Positions 16,078-23,581 of a stretch of DNA of 27,685 nucleotides are shown one piece after another. Position 1 is the first letter of the stretch; each line of letters begins with the position of its first letter. A program made the translations under genes and the position numbers. Source of the DNA: an uncultured Acetatifactor sp. (GTDB lineage: Bacteria > Bacillota > Clostridia > Lachnospirales > Lachnospiraceae); the NCBI GenBank assembly GCA_934394515.1, contig CAKRRU010000022.1, forward strand, positions 1 to 27,685. The letters run 5' to 3'. The notes below the pieces were generated by a model. It ran no database searches. It had not been told where the DNA came from and saw only the letters and a list, made by a program, of their open reading frames with translations.

Positions 16078-17004
16078 ATGATGAAGAAAATAATGAAATA
16101 TATAGTGACCGGTATCTTGTTGCTGTTACCGGTGATGCTGACCGGTTGTGCCGCCAAAGAGCCGGAGACCGGGAAAAAGATATCGGTGTATTATGTCAAC
16201 AACGCAGAAACAAAAGTAGAAATGCATGATCAGTATCTGAATACCGGGACCCCGGAGGAACAATTGGATGAGGTGATGAAGCTTTTATCCACCACTCCGG
16301 AAAAGTTAGAGTACAAAGCGCCGTTTGATATGGGATTTCAGGTCAGGGATTATGAAGAGGAAGACGGGAAGCTTATGATCGATGTGGATAAGGCTTATTC
16401 GGAACTCTCCCCTACGACAGAGGTACTGGTCCGGGCTGCCATCGTAAGAACTCTGACACAGCTTTCGAATGTGAAATATGTAGTGATCACAGTAGAGGGC
16501 GGACAACTATATGATAATTCCGGAGAACTGGTGGGCTGGATGAGTGCGGATCAGTTTATCAATAATGATGGAAATGAGATCAATACTTATGAACTGGTAA
16601 AGGTGAAGCTGTATTTTGCCAATGCGAACGGGGATAAGCTGATTGCTGCCTACAGGGAAAAACATTATTCTACCAACACGCCATTGGAGCGATTTGTGGT
16701 AGAAGAGCTGATCGCGGGACCGAGCGGACAGATCGAAGGTCTGTATCCTGTCATCAATCCCGAGACAAAAATCGTAAATATCCTGACGAAGGACGGTATT
16801 TGTTATGTAAATCTGGATTCCAATTTCCTGACGGTGGTAAATAATGTATCTACAGAGGTAGCTGTATATTCTATCGTGAACTCACTGGTGGAACTGGATA
16901 ACATCAATAAAGTACAGATCCTGATTAACGGCGAAGTTCCTTCCACCTTCAGCAATTCCACGTTTGAGCGGAATCTGGATTATGTGACAACACTGGATCA
17001 ATAG
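16078..17004 (+). CDS. GerMN-domain lipoprotein
   Basis: A 308-residue exported lipoprotein: signal peptide with lipobox MLTGC (Cys 24), then two GerMN domains, about 35-165 (KISVYYVNNAETKV...) and about 170-300 (VKVKLYFANANGDKL...RFVVEELIAGP). GerMN domains occur in the spore germination protein GerM and in LpqB, a lipoprotein encoded beside the MtrAB two-component system in actinobacteria. The position directly after a regulator-kinase pair is therefore analogous to lpqB, and a role modulating the kinase is a reasonable inference. GGA lies 7 nt before ATG 16078; 16081 is also possible. Confidence 0.9.
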   Translation: MMKKIMKYIVTGILLLLPVMLTGCAAKEPETGKKISVYYVNNAETKVEMHDQYLNTGTPEEQLDEVMKLLSTTPEKLEYKAPFDMGFQVRDYEEEDGKLMIDVDKAYSELSPTTEVLVRAAIVRTLTQLSNVKYVVITVEGGQLYDNSGELVGWMSADQFINNDGNEINTYELVKVKLYFANANGDKLIAAYREKHYSTNTPLERFVVEELIAGPSGQIEGLYPVINPETKIVNILTKDGICYVNLDSNFLTVVNNVSTEVAVYSIVNSLVELDNINKVQILINGEVPSTFSNSTFERNLDYVTTLDQ

Positions 17005-17152
17005 CCGGAAACCGGCAAAACTTTTGAGAGCCTTTATTCATGAAAGATTCGTGTAAATGAGTCAGGCTTCTTTGTCTGGCAGATGCGGCGGAGAGGTCAC
17101 AGACAGAATTACCATAATATTTATTTCATCGTATCTGCGGAACGGAGACGAA

Positions 17153-19864
17153 ATGAGACGACCACTTTTTACAGCGTGTCTGTGTCTCGTGACAATCATC
17201 GCTATAGGGAAAATACTGACAGGGGCAGACACCGGAGAAAACTCCGGTTTGCCGCCTGACGGAAGTCCGGTGAGAATCATGGGACGGATAGACACAAGAA
17301 CTTCTGAAGAAATGATTCTGAGTACTATTTCTATTTTTCAAGAAAATCAACAATATTCCTATTCTGGAAAATTACAATGTGAATTGACAAATGTAAACGA
17401 GGAAAGCCAGACATTAAAAATAGGTCAGCCGGTTACGATCGAAGGTACATTTTCCGAATTCACGAGGGCCACCAATCCCGGAGAATTTAATGTGCGGGCA
17501 TATTATCATGGCAAGGGAATCGGAGGCAAAGTGAAGAAGGCACAGATTGTAGCTGTCGGAAAAGATTACAGTTTTTTCCGGGAAATACTGTACAGATGCC
17601 GCTTACGCTTACATGATCGGTTGGCAAAGGTTTTTCCGGCAAAGGAAGCGTCGGTGATGCAGACGTTATTGTTAGGGGAAAAGGAAGAATTGGATGCCGA
17701 TGTGAAGGCATTGTATCAGAAAAACGGAATTGCGCATATTTTAAGCATTTCCGGTCTGCACATTACTTTGTTGGGAATGGGATTGTATCAATTATTAAAA
17801 CGACTGGGGATGCCGGTAAAAGCTGCCGTTACGATCGGTGCCGCGGTATTGATCGGCTATGGAATGATGGTGGGAATGAGCGTATCTGCCTGCCGTGCCA
17901 TCGGAATGTATGTGCTTCGAATGTTTGGCATTTTCGTAGGGAGAACTTATGACATGCTCACGGGAGTCGGGGTGATGGCACTGTTACTTGTGGTACAGAA
18001 ACCGGAGAGACTGTGGGATGTAAGTTTTTTGATGTCCTTTGGAGCAGTGCTGGGAATCTGCTTGTTGGCACCGGTGCTGACCGACTCTAAAGAGGAAAAC
18101 TCTGCATATGAGAGAAATCAGCATCGGGAAGGGTGGAGAAAGGTGTTATATGAGCAGAGCCACAAAGTGCTGGAAGCAGCAAAGAGCGGATTTGCCGCCA
18201 GTGCGGGAGTTATCTTGTTTACTCTGCCGATTCAGCTTTGGTTCTTTTATGAGATCCCAATATATTCGGTATTGCTGAATCTGTTGGTACTGCCATTTAT
18301 GAGCGTAGTGATGGTTGGAGGCTTGATTGCTTTGATTCCGGGACTTGGGATCGTGGGTACGGTAGACTGCCTGATCCTGTGGTGGTATGAGTGGATCTGT
18401 GAGCGCTTCGGGAAACTGCCGGGAGCGATATGGTGCGTGGGCAGGCCGGGAGTGTGGCAAATCATCGTTTATTATGCAGGATTACTGGAAGTGATTCTTT
18501 TACAAAACCATGGTGATAACGTGAGGAGACTGATAGAAAAGAGTAAGGAATATTGCAGAAGGTTACGGAAAAATAATATACAAAGTAAGAGAAGAACAGC
18601 ACGAGGAAATCATAATTCTATAAGCATTCATAATCCGGTAAGCATTTTGGGACATGGGATGTGGGCAATGATAAGAAAATTGTCGGCTCTCATAAAAAAC
18701 AAGAAATTTACGCTGTGTGCGTGTTTGATGGTATTGCTATTTTTGCTGACAGGTGACTTTGATTGTAGCAGTAGTGTGACATTTCTCGATGTCGGACAAG
18801 GGGACGGCATTGTTGTAGAGACCTCGCAAGGAGTATATCTTTTTGATTGCGGCAGCACCAGTCGGAAGAAAATCGGAGAATATGTGCTGAAACCTTACCT
18901 CAAGAGCCGCGGCATCGGTTCGCTTCGCGGAGTGTTTGTTTCACATCCGGATGAAGATCATATGAACGGCGTGTTGGAACTTTTAGAGAATGGTGAGGAG
19001 TGGGGTATTACGGTGGAACAACTTTTCTTGCCTGCAATAGAAAAATCAAGAAGAGAAGAAGCTTTTGATAAGCTGCTGAATGCGGCAGAAACTGCCGGAA
19101 CGCAGGTGAATTACATTAAATGCGGCGATGAAATCAGGGAGAGGCGGATGCACTTGCTGTGCCTGCACCCGGAAGCAAATACGACACTTACAGATGCCAA
19201 TGCGTATTCGGAATGCTTTTATCTGGAAATCGAAAGGGGTAAGCTGCTGCCGGCGCGGCTCAGTGAATGGTGGAACAGGCTTCTTGCTTTTGCCGGTTCT
19301 GAAGGAGATGAACCTGCAGGTACATTCCCAGAACCCGGATTAGGAATTCTGCTGACCGGAGATATAGAGGGAGAAGGCGAGCGGCAGCTACTACAGGAGC
19401 TACAGAAAATGAGGGAACAACAGGGTGAAATGCAGGCAGAACGACAAGGTCAATCGCAGCAGGAGCCACAGGGAAGAGAGCAGGCGGAAGTGAAACAGGA
19501 GATGTGGGAAGAAAGATCGGGAGAATCTCTGCAGGATTTTATGGGAGAAATGCAAGGAGAATCGCTGAAAGAAATGCATGGAAAATCGCAAGGATACAGT
19601 TGGCATGGGGTTGACATATTGAAAGTAGCGCACCATGGTTCGGGATATTCTACCGGTTCGGAATTTCTGACAACTGTCGATCCTGCCGCCGCAATCATCT
19701 CCTGTGGCCGCAATAATTCCTACGGACACCCACATGCCGAGACACTGCAACGTCTCGAAGATGCCGAGGTACTTTGGTATTGCACCATGGACTATGGTGC
19801 AATGACGGTAACTGTGAATCGAGACGGAAAAATCCGATTGAGAGGATATGTAGTTGGAAAATAG
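17153..19864 (+). CDS. comEC: ComEC/Rec2 DNA-uptake channel protein
   Basis: A 903-residue membrane protein that carries single-stranded DNA across the membrane in transformation. It has an N-terminal DUF4131/OB-type region (about 1-140), the multi-helix Competence domain (about 150-470: HILSISGLHITLLGMG, GMSVSACRAIGMYVLRM, WDVSFLMSFGAVLG), a further hydrophobic helix near 520, and a C-terminal metallo-beta-lactamase-like domain. The latter has FLDVGQGDG, HPDEDH (598-603), LLTGD (D737) and AHHGS (826-830). A Gln/Glu/Met-rich insertion (about 745-820) with GEMQ repeats interrupts this domain. I chose ATG 17153 because GGAG lies 5 nt upstream; a frame opening at 17057 has no good ribosome site. 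It is probably the last gene of the group that begins at comEA. Confidence 0.93.
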   Translation: MRRPLFTACLCLVTIIAIGKILTGADTGENSGLPPDGSPVRIMGRIDTRTSEEMILSTISIFQENQQYSYSGKLQCELTNVNEESQTLKIGQPVTIEGTFSEFTRATNPGEFNVRAYYHGKGIGGKVKKAQIVAVGKDYSFFREILYRCRLRLHDRLAKVFPAKEASVMQTLLLGEKEELDADVKALYQKNGIAHILSISGLHITLLGMGLYQLLKRLGMPVKAAVTIGAAVLIGYGMMVGMSVSACRAIGMYVLRMFGIFVGRTYDMLTGVGVMALLLVVQKPERLWDVSFLMSFGAVLGICLLAPVLTDSKEENSAYERNQHREGWRKVLYEQSHKVLEAAKSGFAASAGVILFTLPIQLWFFYEIPIYSVLLNLLVLPFMSVVMVGGLIALIPGLGIVGTVDCLILWWYEWICERFGKLPGAIWCVGRPGVWQIIVYYAGLLEVILLQNHGDNVRRLIEKSKEYCRRLRKNNIQSKRRTARGNHNSISIHNPVSILGHGMWAMIRKLSALIKNKKFTLCACLMVLLFLLTGDFDCSSSVTFLDVGQGDGIVVETSQGVYLFDCGSTSRKKIGEYVLKPYLKSRGIGSLRGVFVSHPDEDHMNGVLELLENGEEWGITVEQLFLPAIEKSRREEAFDKLLNAAETAGTQVNYIKCGDEIRERRMHLLCLHPEANTTLTDANAYSECFYLEIERGKLLPARLSEWWNRLLAFAGSEGDEPAGTFPEPGLGILLTGDIEGEGERQLLQELQKMREQQGEMQAERQGQSQQEPQGREQAEVKQEMWEERSGESLQDFMGEMQGESLKEMHGKSQGYSWHGVDILKVAHHGSGYSTGSEFLTTVDPAAAIISCGRNNSYGHPHAETLQRLEDAEVLWYCTMDYGAMTVTVNRDGKIRLRGYVVGK

Positions 19865-20469
19865 GTTTTTATAACCTGATTAGTTAAGTAACGAGGGTAT
19901 TAGAGTGGACAAGGAAACATTCTATACCTTGGTGTAGCGTGAGGAGGGGTATAAAGTGACAAAAGAAGTATTCTGTACCCCGGTGTGTCATGAGGAGAGG
20001 GTATAAAGTGATAAAAGAAGCATTCTGCACCCCAGTGTAGCGTGAGGAGGGGGTATAGGGAGACAAAGTAAGCATTCAATACCCCAGTGTAGCGTGAGGA
20101 GAGGGCATAAAGTGACAAAAGAAGTATTCTGTACCCCGGTGTGTCATGAGGAGAGGGTATAGCGAGAAAAAAGAAGCATTCTATACCCTGGTGTGTTGTA
20201 AGGAGAGGGTATAGGGAGACAAAGTAAGCATTCAATACCCCAGTGTAGCGTGAGGAGAGGGCATAAAGTGACAAAAGAAGCATTCAATACCCCGGTGTGT
20301 TGTAAGGAAAGGGTATAGGGAGACAAAGTAAGTATTTTATACCCTGCGAGATTACAAAGAGAGGGTATGAATGGACAAGAAAGTCCTCTATACCCTGAGG
20401 CGCGGGGCGATAAAGAACTAAAAGAAACTTGGAGATTTGTTGGACGAAACAATAAGGGGAAGGAGTATT
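19865..20469 (+). other. Non-coding region holding array B
   Basis: A 605-bp stretch between comEC and the nuclease-like gene. It contains a short hairpin AGGTT-N5-AACCT right at the comEC stop (about 19863-19877) without a strong T run, the ten-unit array, and a 55-nt tail carrying the ribosome site of the next gene. Open frames on the minus strand here are repetitive by-products of the array. Confidence 0.7.
19895..20414 (+). repeat. Tandem hairpin array B (10 units of exactly 52 bp)
   Basis: Units start every 52 bp from 19895 to 20363 without an indel. Each has a left arm GGGTATA (or GGGCATA), an 18-nt middle with ACAAA in most units, a right arm TRTACCC/ATACCC, then a spacer ending GAGGAGA or similar. 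Units 4 and 7 (20051-20102 and 20207-20258) are identical. Units 2 and 5 differ at one base. Both patterns give a three-unit (156 bp) higher-order period. Unit 6 has perfect 8-bp arms GGGTATAG/CTATACCC. The outermost units (1, 9, 10) are the most divergent. The array has the same architecture as array A. It lies 30 bp after the comEC stop in sense orientation. Function unknown. Confidence 0.95.
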
Positions 20470-21249
20470 ATGTTTGCAAATTATTTTGACATACAAAATC
20501 GTATTAGACACATAGAGGAAGAATTACAATACCTAGAAAACAAGGAAAAAGGGTTGCCGCAAGGAGATTTGATATGTGCAAAGAATGCAGGAAGATATAA
20601 ATGGTATTTTCATGACCAAAATATCACTACATATTTACCCAAGAAAGAAGTTGATCTGGCAAAGAAATTAACTTTGAAAAAATATTATCGGATTCGGAAA
20701 GAAGAATTACAAAGAGAATTAGTTGCTTGTCAGATATATGTGCAAAAGGCAGACAGCAAACCGGATTTGTTAGAAAAAATGTTGGATAATGTAGAATACA
20801 GTCGACTTTTGGGAGGACGGAGACTCTCGATAAAGAGAGACTTGGAAGATTGGATAAATGAAAAATATGAGAAAAACAGGAGCTATCCTGAAAATCTGAT
20901 TGTAAAAGGGACGCAGGGGAAATATCTACGTTCAAAATCAGAGGCTATCATAGACAGAATTTTGTATACTAATGGAATTCCATTTCGATATGAAGATCAA
21001 TTAATTCTTGAAAATGCGATTTTACATCCGGACTTCACAATCAGACATCCTAAGACAGGACAGTATTTCTACTGGGAGCATTTCGGACTCATGGACAACC
21101 CGGATTATGTGACGAAAGCCTGCCAGAAAATAAAGACATATTGTGATAATGGAATTGTTCCAACGATAAACTTGATATTGACTTATGAGACAAAAGACCA
21201 TCCGTTGTCCATTGATCAGGTTGAAAAAATTGTAAGAGAATATTTTTGA
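20470..21249 (+). CDS. Hypothetical protein with PD-(D/E)XK nuclease-like C-terminal region
   Basis: A 259-residue protein of no assigned function. The N-terminus (about 3-30) is a charged, probably coiled-coil segment (QNRIRHIEEELQYLENKEKG). The middle has CAKNAGRYKWYF and YLPKKEVDLAKKL. The C-terminal part has a pattern like PD-(D/E)XK nucleases: SKSEAIID (E158), HPDFTIRH (D188) and FYWEHFG (E203, H204 in place of the usual Lys pair). I recall similar proteins as common in Lachnospiraceae, often in several copies. AAGGAG lies 4 nt before ATG 20470. The gene starts 55 bp after array B. It looks more AT-rich than the genes around it, which may mean transfer. Nuclease activity is inference. 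Confidence 0.75.
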   Translation: MFANYFDIQNRIRHIEEELQYLENKEKGLPQGDLICAKNAGRYKWYFHDQNITTYLPKKEVDLAKKLTLKKYYRIRKEELQRELVACQIYVQKADSKPDLLEKMLDNVEYSRLLGGRRLSIKRDLEDWINEKYEKNRSYPENLIVKGTQGKYLRSKSEAIIDRILYTNGIPFRYEDQLILENAILHPDFTIRHPKTGQYFYWEHFGLMDNPDYVTKACQKIKTYCDNGIVPTINLILTYETKDHPLSIDQVEKIVREYF

Positions 21250-21254
21250 AATTT

Positions 21255-21283
21255 TTGAAAATATGGGATGCTATGGTTATATT
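21255..21283 (+). promoter_or_regulatory. Promoter for the Dabb-domain gene
   Basis: TTGAAA (21255-21260), a 17-bp spacer and TATATT (21278-21283) lie just after the stop of the nuclease-like gene. The predicted leader of about 60 nt ends with AGGAGG before the Dabb gene. Confidence 0.55.
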
Positions 21284-21347
21284 TCTGCGACTCTTATGTT
21301 ACAATTTAGAAAATTACGCATATAAGCAGAGGAGGAATTCAGACAGA

Positions 21348-21647
21348 ATGAAACATTTGATCATTGTGAAGTTTAAAGAAAACGTATGGAATAAAGAGGA
21401 TGCGGAGAGTAGAAAAATGCTTGCGGATATTCGGGAGATTTTCGACCGCACGAAACAGATTGAGGGTGTTCATGCCGTGAAGATTTATGAAAATGTGACA
21501 CCCAGACCGAACCGCCATGATCTGATGATTGAGATGGAGATGGAACCGGAAGCATTGCCTGTATATGATGCTTCAGCACCGCATCGGGAATGGAAGGCAA
21601 AATACGGCGACTTCATTCAAACGAAGACGATATTTGATTATGAATAA
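21348..21647 (+). CDS. Dabb (stress-responsive alpha/beta barrel) domain protein
   Basis: A 99-residue single-domain protein with the ferredoxin-like dimeric barrel pattern: MKHLIIVKFKENV at the start, a helix SRKMLADIREIFDRT, a strand with NVTPRPNRHDLMIEMEM, and a conserved C-terminal stretch HREWKAKYGDFIQTKTIFDYE. Dabb proteins are small cytoplasmic dimers; a few are enzymes, most are uncharacterised. The ATG at 21348 follows AGGAGG by 12 nt; an upstream in-frame opening at 21246 would extend over the promoter and is rejected. It appears to be a single gene. Confidence 0.88.
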   Translation: MKHLIIVKFKENVWNKEDAESRKMLADIREIFDRTKQIEGVHAVKIYENVTPRPNRHDLMIEMEMEPEALPVYDASAPHREWKAKYGDFIQTKTIFDYE

Positions 21648-21780
21648 TATCCTGATGTTATAATTCGGTTTGAATGGAAGGAAGCGATGATATGCGCAAG
21701 CCTGAAGAGAAAAAACAGACATGAAATTCAAGAAGAAAAGTAACAAGGAAATGTTAGGAAAACAATAGGGGGATATCAAC

Positions 21781-22144
21781 ATGGAGAATATTTGCATCAA
21801 AGAAGCTCGCCCTGAAGACGCAGCGCAGCTGATTGCATTTCTTCAAAAGGTAGGTAGAGAGACGGATGAGCCACCGGGCGGAATTCGGAGTCTCAGTGGC
21901 AAAGTCTGAATGGGGCAGAGGTGTTGGAAGTGCTTTGCTGCAGAAAATCATAGAGTATGCCAAAACGCATGGGATAGAATTGGTGAGTCTGGAAGTTCGG
22001 AGTGATAATAAGCGAGCAATTCATGTCTATGAAAAATTTGGTTTTCGCAAGATCGGAACCTCACCGGCGTATTTTAAGATTGATGGAGAATATTTTGATT
22101 TTGACCTGATGGTACTGGATCTCAGATCGGATAGAAACATATGA
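21781..22144 (+). pseudogene. GNAT acetyltransferase remnant (internal deletion and frame change)
   Basis: A normal start (GGGGG 8 nt before ATG 21781) opens a GNAT-like N-terminus, ENICIKEARPEDAAQLIAF, that continues through about VGRETD. That frame then hits a stop after about 43 codons. From 21866 another frame carries the rest of a GNAT domain: HRAEFGVSVAKSEWGRGVG with the acetyl-CoA loop, then SDNKRAIHVYEKFGF and the C-terminal strands to 22144. About 50 residues of the middle (beta2-beta4) are missing at the junction near 21866. The simplest reading is one gene broken by an internal deletion. The C-terminal part alone lacks strands needed for a complete fold. Confidence 0.8.
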
Positions 22145-22166
22145 AAATACAAAGGAGACACAAATC

Positions 22167-22724
22167 ATGGAATTATTTGATGTCGTGGATGAACTCGGAA
22201 CACCCACAGGAGAAATCATAGAACGCACCGAGGCGCATGAAAAGGGCATCCGCCACAGAACGGCGCATATCTGGGTCGCCAGAAAGCTGGACGGAAAAGT
22301 ACATCTTCTGTTACAGAAACGATCTGCGGAAAAAGACAGTTTTCCGGGAAGGTTCGATACATCTTCCGCCGGACATATTCAGGCAGGAGATGAGCCAAAG
22401 GAATCCGCGATCAGGGAACTGCGGGAAGAACTGGGAATTGAGGCACAGGAATCGCAACTGCAATTCGCCGGATGCTTTCACATCAAATACGAAAAGGAAT
22501 TTCATGGGAAAATGTTCCGGGATAATGAAGTATCCTTTGTCTATATGTATACGGAACCGGTGGATGTAAGTATCCTGACACTTCAGAAAGAAGAAGTGGA
22601 GTGCGTGGAATGGTTCGATATGGAGGAGCTTGACCGGGCACTGCAGCCGCCCAGAGATCACAAATTCTGTGTTCCGTCAGAGGGATTTCAAATCGCAAAA
22701 AAGTGGTGTGAAAGTAATCTGTGA
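22167..22724 (+). CDS. Nudix hydrolase, isopentenyl-diphosphate isomerase-like subgroup
   Basis: A 185-residue Nudix protein. The Nudix box is at GHIQAGDEPKESAIRELREELGI (about 69-91), with Asp where the canonical motif has its first Glu, followed by REL-REELG. The N-terminus MELFDVVDELGTPTG and the RHRTAHIWV segment are typical of the YfcD/IDI-like subgroup. These hydrolyse or isomerise diphosphate substrates that are mostly unidentified. AAAGGAGA precedes ATG 22167. It starts 22 bp after the broken GNAT gene and may share its transcript. Confidence 0.92.
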   Translation: MELFDVVDELGTPTGEIIERTEAHEKGIRHRTAHIWVARKLDGKVHLLLQKRSAEKDSFPGRFDTSSAGHIQAGDEPKESAIRELREELGIEAQESQLQFAGCFHIKYEKEFHGKMFRDNEVSFVYMYTEPVDVSILTLQKEEVECVEWFDMEELDRALQPPRDHKFCVPSEGFQIAKKWCESNL

Positions 22725-22867
22725 ATACTGCTTCTCTTATTTATATATAATCCTCAGGGATGGCAGGACAGCTTAACCGGGAAAGAAATGATGTATGAAA
22801 TGAGATAGGAAGAGAAGCGTGAAGCAAAATGGAGAGAAGCAAAGTGCTGTTGACAGGGGTGGAAAAT

Positions 22868-23320
22868 ATGGAAATAGAATACAGAAAACTGACTGAAGAT
22901 GACTTGGATATATTTATTGAAATGAGGATCCATCAGCTGAGAGAAGAAGGTGCAAAGGAAGATATTGATTTAAAACCGGCATTGCGTGATTACTATCACA
23001 GACACATGGCAGACGGTACATTTGTATCCTGGATCGCTGTAGATAATGGTAAGATTATCGGTACAAGCGGAATGTCATTTGTGGAAAAACCGCCGTATTT
23101 TGGATGCCCCAGTGGAAAGATGGGACTTTTATCCAGTATGTTTACGAACCCTGATTACAGAAGAATGGGAATCGCAAGAGAACTTTTGCACAGAGTGGTG
23201 GAAGAAGCCGGAAATTATGGCTGCGGAACCGTACAGATCACTGCTTCGGATATGGGAGTAAAATTATATACAGCGTACGGTTTTGTTCATAATAACAACT
23301 TTATGCAATACAAACTGTGA
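22868..23320 (+). CDS. GNAT family N-acetyltransferase
   Basis: A 150-residue GNAT protein. N-terminal MEIEYRKLTEDDLDIFIEMR starts the fold, SSMFTNPDYRRMGIARELLHRVVEEA (about 96-121) holds the acetyl-CoA loop RRMGIA, and the C-terminus has ASDMGVKLYTAYGF. I chose ATG 22868 because GGGTGG sits 5-6 nt upstream; ATG 22829 would add 13 residues not typical of the family. The substrate is unknown. It converges on the lipoprotein gene downstream, sharing a bidirectional terminator. Confidence 0.88.
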   Translation: MEIEYRKLTEDDLDIFIEMRIHQLREEGAKEDIDLKPALRDYYHRHMADGTFVSWIAVDNGKIIGTSGMSFVEKPPYFGCPSGKMGLLSSMFTNPDYRRMGIARELLHRVVEEAGNYGCGTVQITASDMGVKLYTAYGFVHNNNFMQYKL

Positions 23321-23372
23321 GACAGTAAGTGGAGAAGATTTTGTATCCCAAATATGTCTGTTACAACTATAA

Positions 23373-23408
23373 AAAGGAACTGCTCCTTTATGTGAGAGCA
23401 GTTCCTTT
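23373..23408. terminator. Bidirectional intrinsic terminator
   Basis: AAAGGAACTGCTC (23373-23385) pairs perfectly with GAGCAGTTCCTTT (23396-23408) over 13 bp with a 10-nt loop. The minus-strand side exits into TTTTT, and the plus-strand side into TTTATTAT. It can end both the plus-strand GNAT transcript and the minus-strand lipoprotein transcript. Confidence 0.88.
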
Positions 23409-23482
23409 ATTATAAGTCTACATATCGTATTTTACTTCCCGTTCATGGGTTGTAGTGTTTGCTAATGGGCAAGGCTCATGAT

Positions 23483-23532
23483 ATCACGATTCGCATCTTC
23501 GATGCTCTACGCTGCTTTGCAGCTATCGTGAT
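23483..23532 (-). ncRNA. Three-way-junction element in the lipoprotein 3' region (candidate)
   Basis: Closing stem ATCACGAT (23483-23490) with ATCGTGAT (23525-23532) encloses two hairpins: GCATC-TTC-GATGC (23493-23505) and GCTGC-TTT-GCAGC (23511-23523). All three stems are perfect. CGTGAT (23527-23532) can instead pair with ATCACG at 23550-23555, so two exclusive folds exist. It lies 50 nt past the lipoprotein stop and upstream of its terminator on the minus strand. It could be a 3' UTR RNA or a dispersed palindromic repeat. No known RNA family was recognised. Confidence 0.5.
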
Positions 23533-23581
23533 CAAATCGCCGGTCGTCCATCACGCAGGCGTGTTGACTATCTTGCGTTCA

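Noticed and set aside
17057..17152. N-terminal extension of ComEC from 17057
   Set aside because: It has no convincing ribosome site, whereas ATG 17153 has GGAG at 5 nt.
19895..20414. CRISPR array
   Set aside because: Units are similar over their full 52 bp and some are identical, so there are no unique spacers; no cas genes are nearby.
19884..20452. Minus-strand repetitive frames through array B
   Set aside because: They arise from the repeat, overlap each other in different frames, and lack ribosome sites or known domains.
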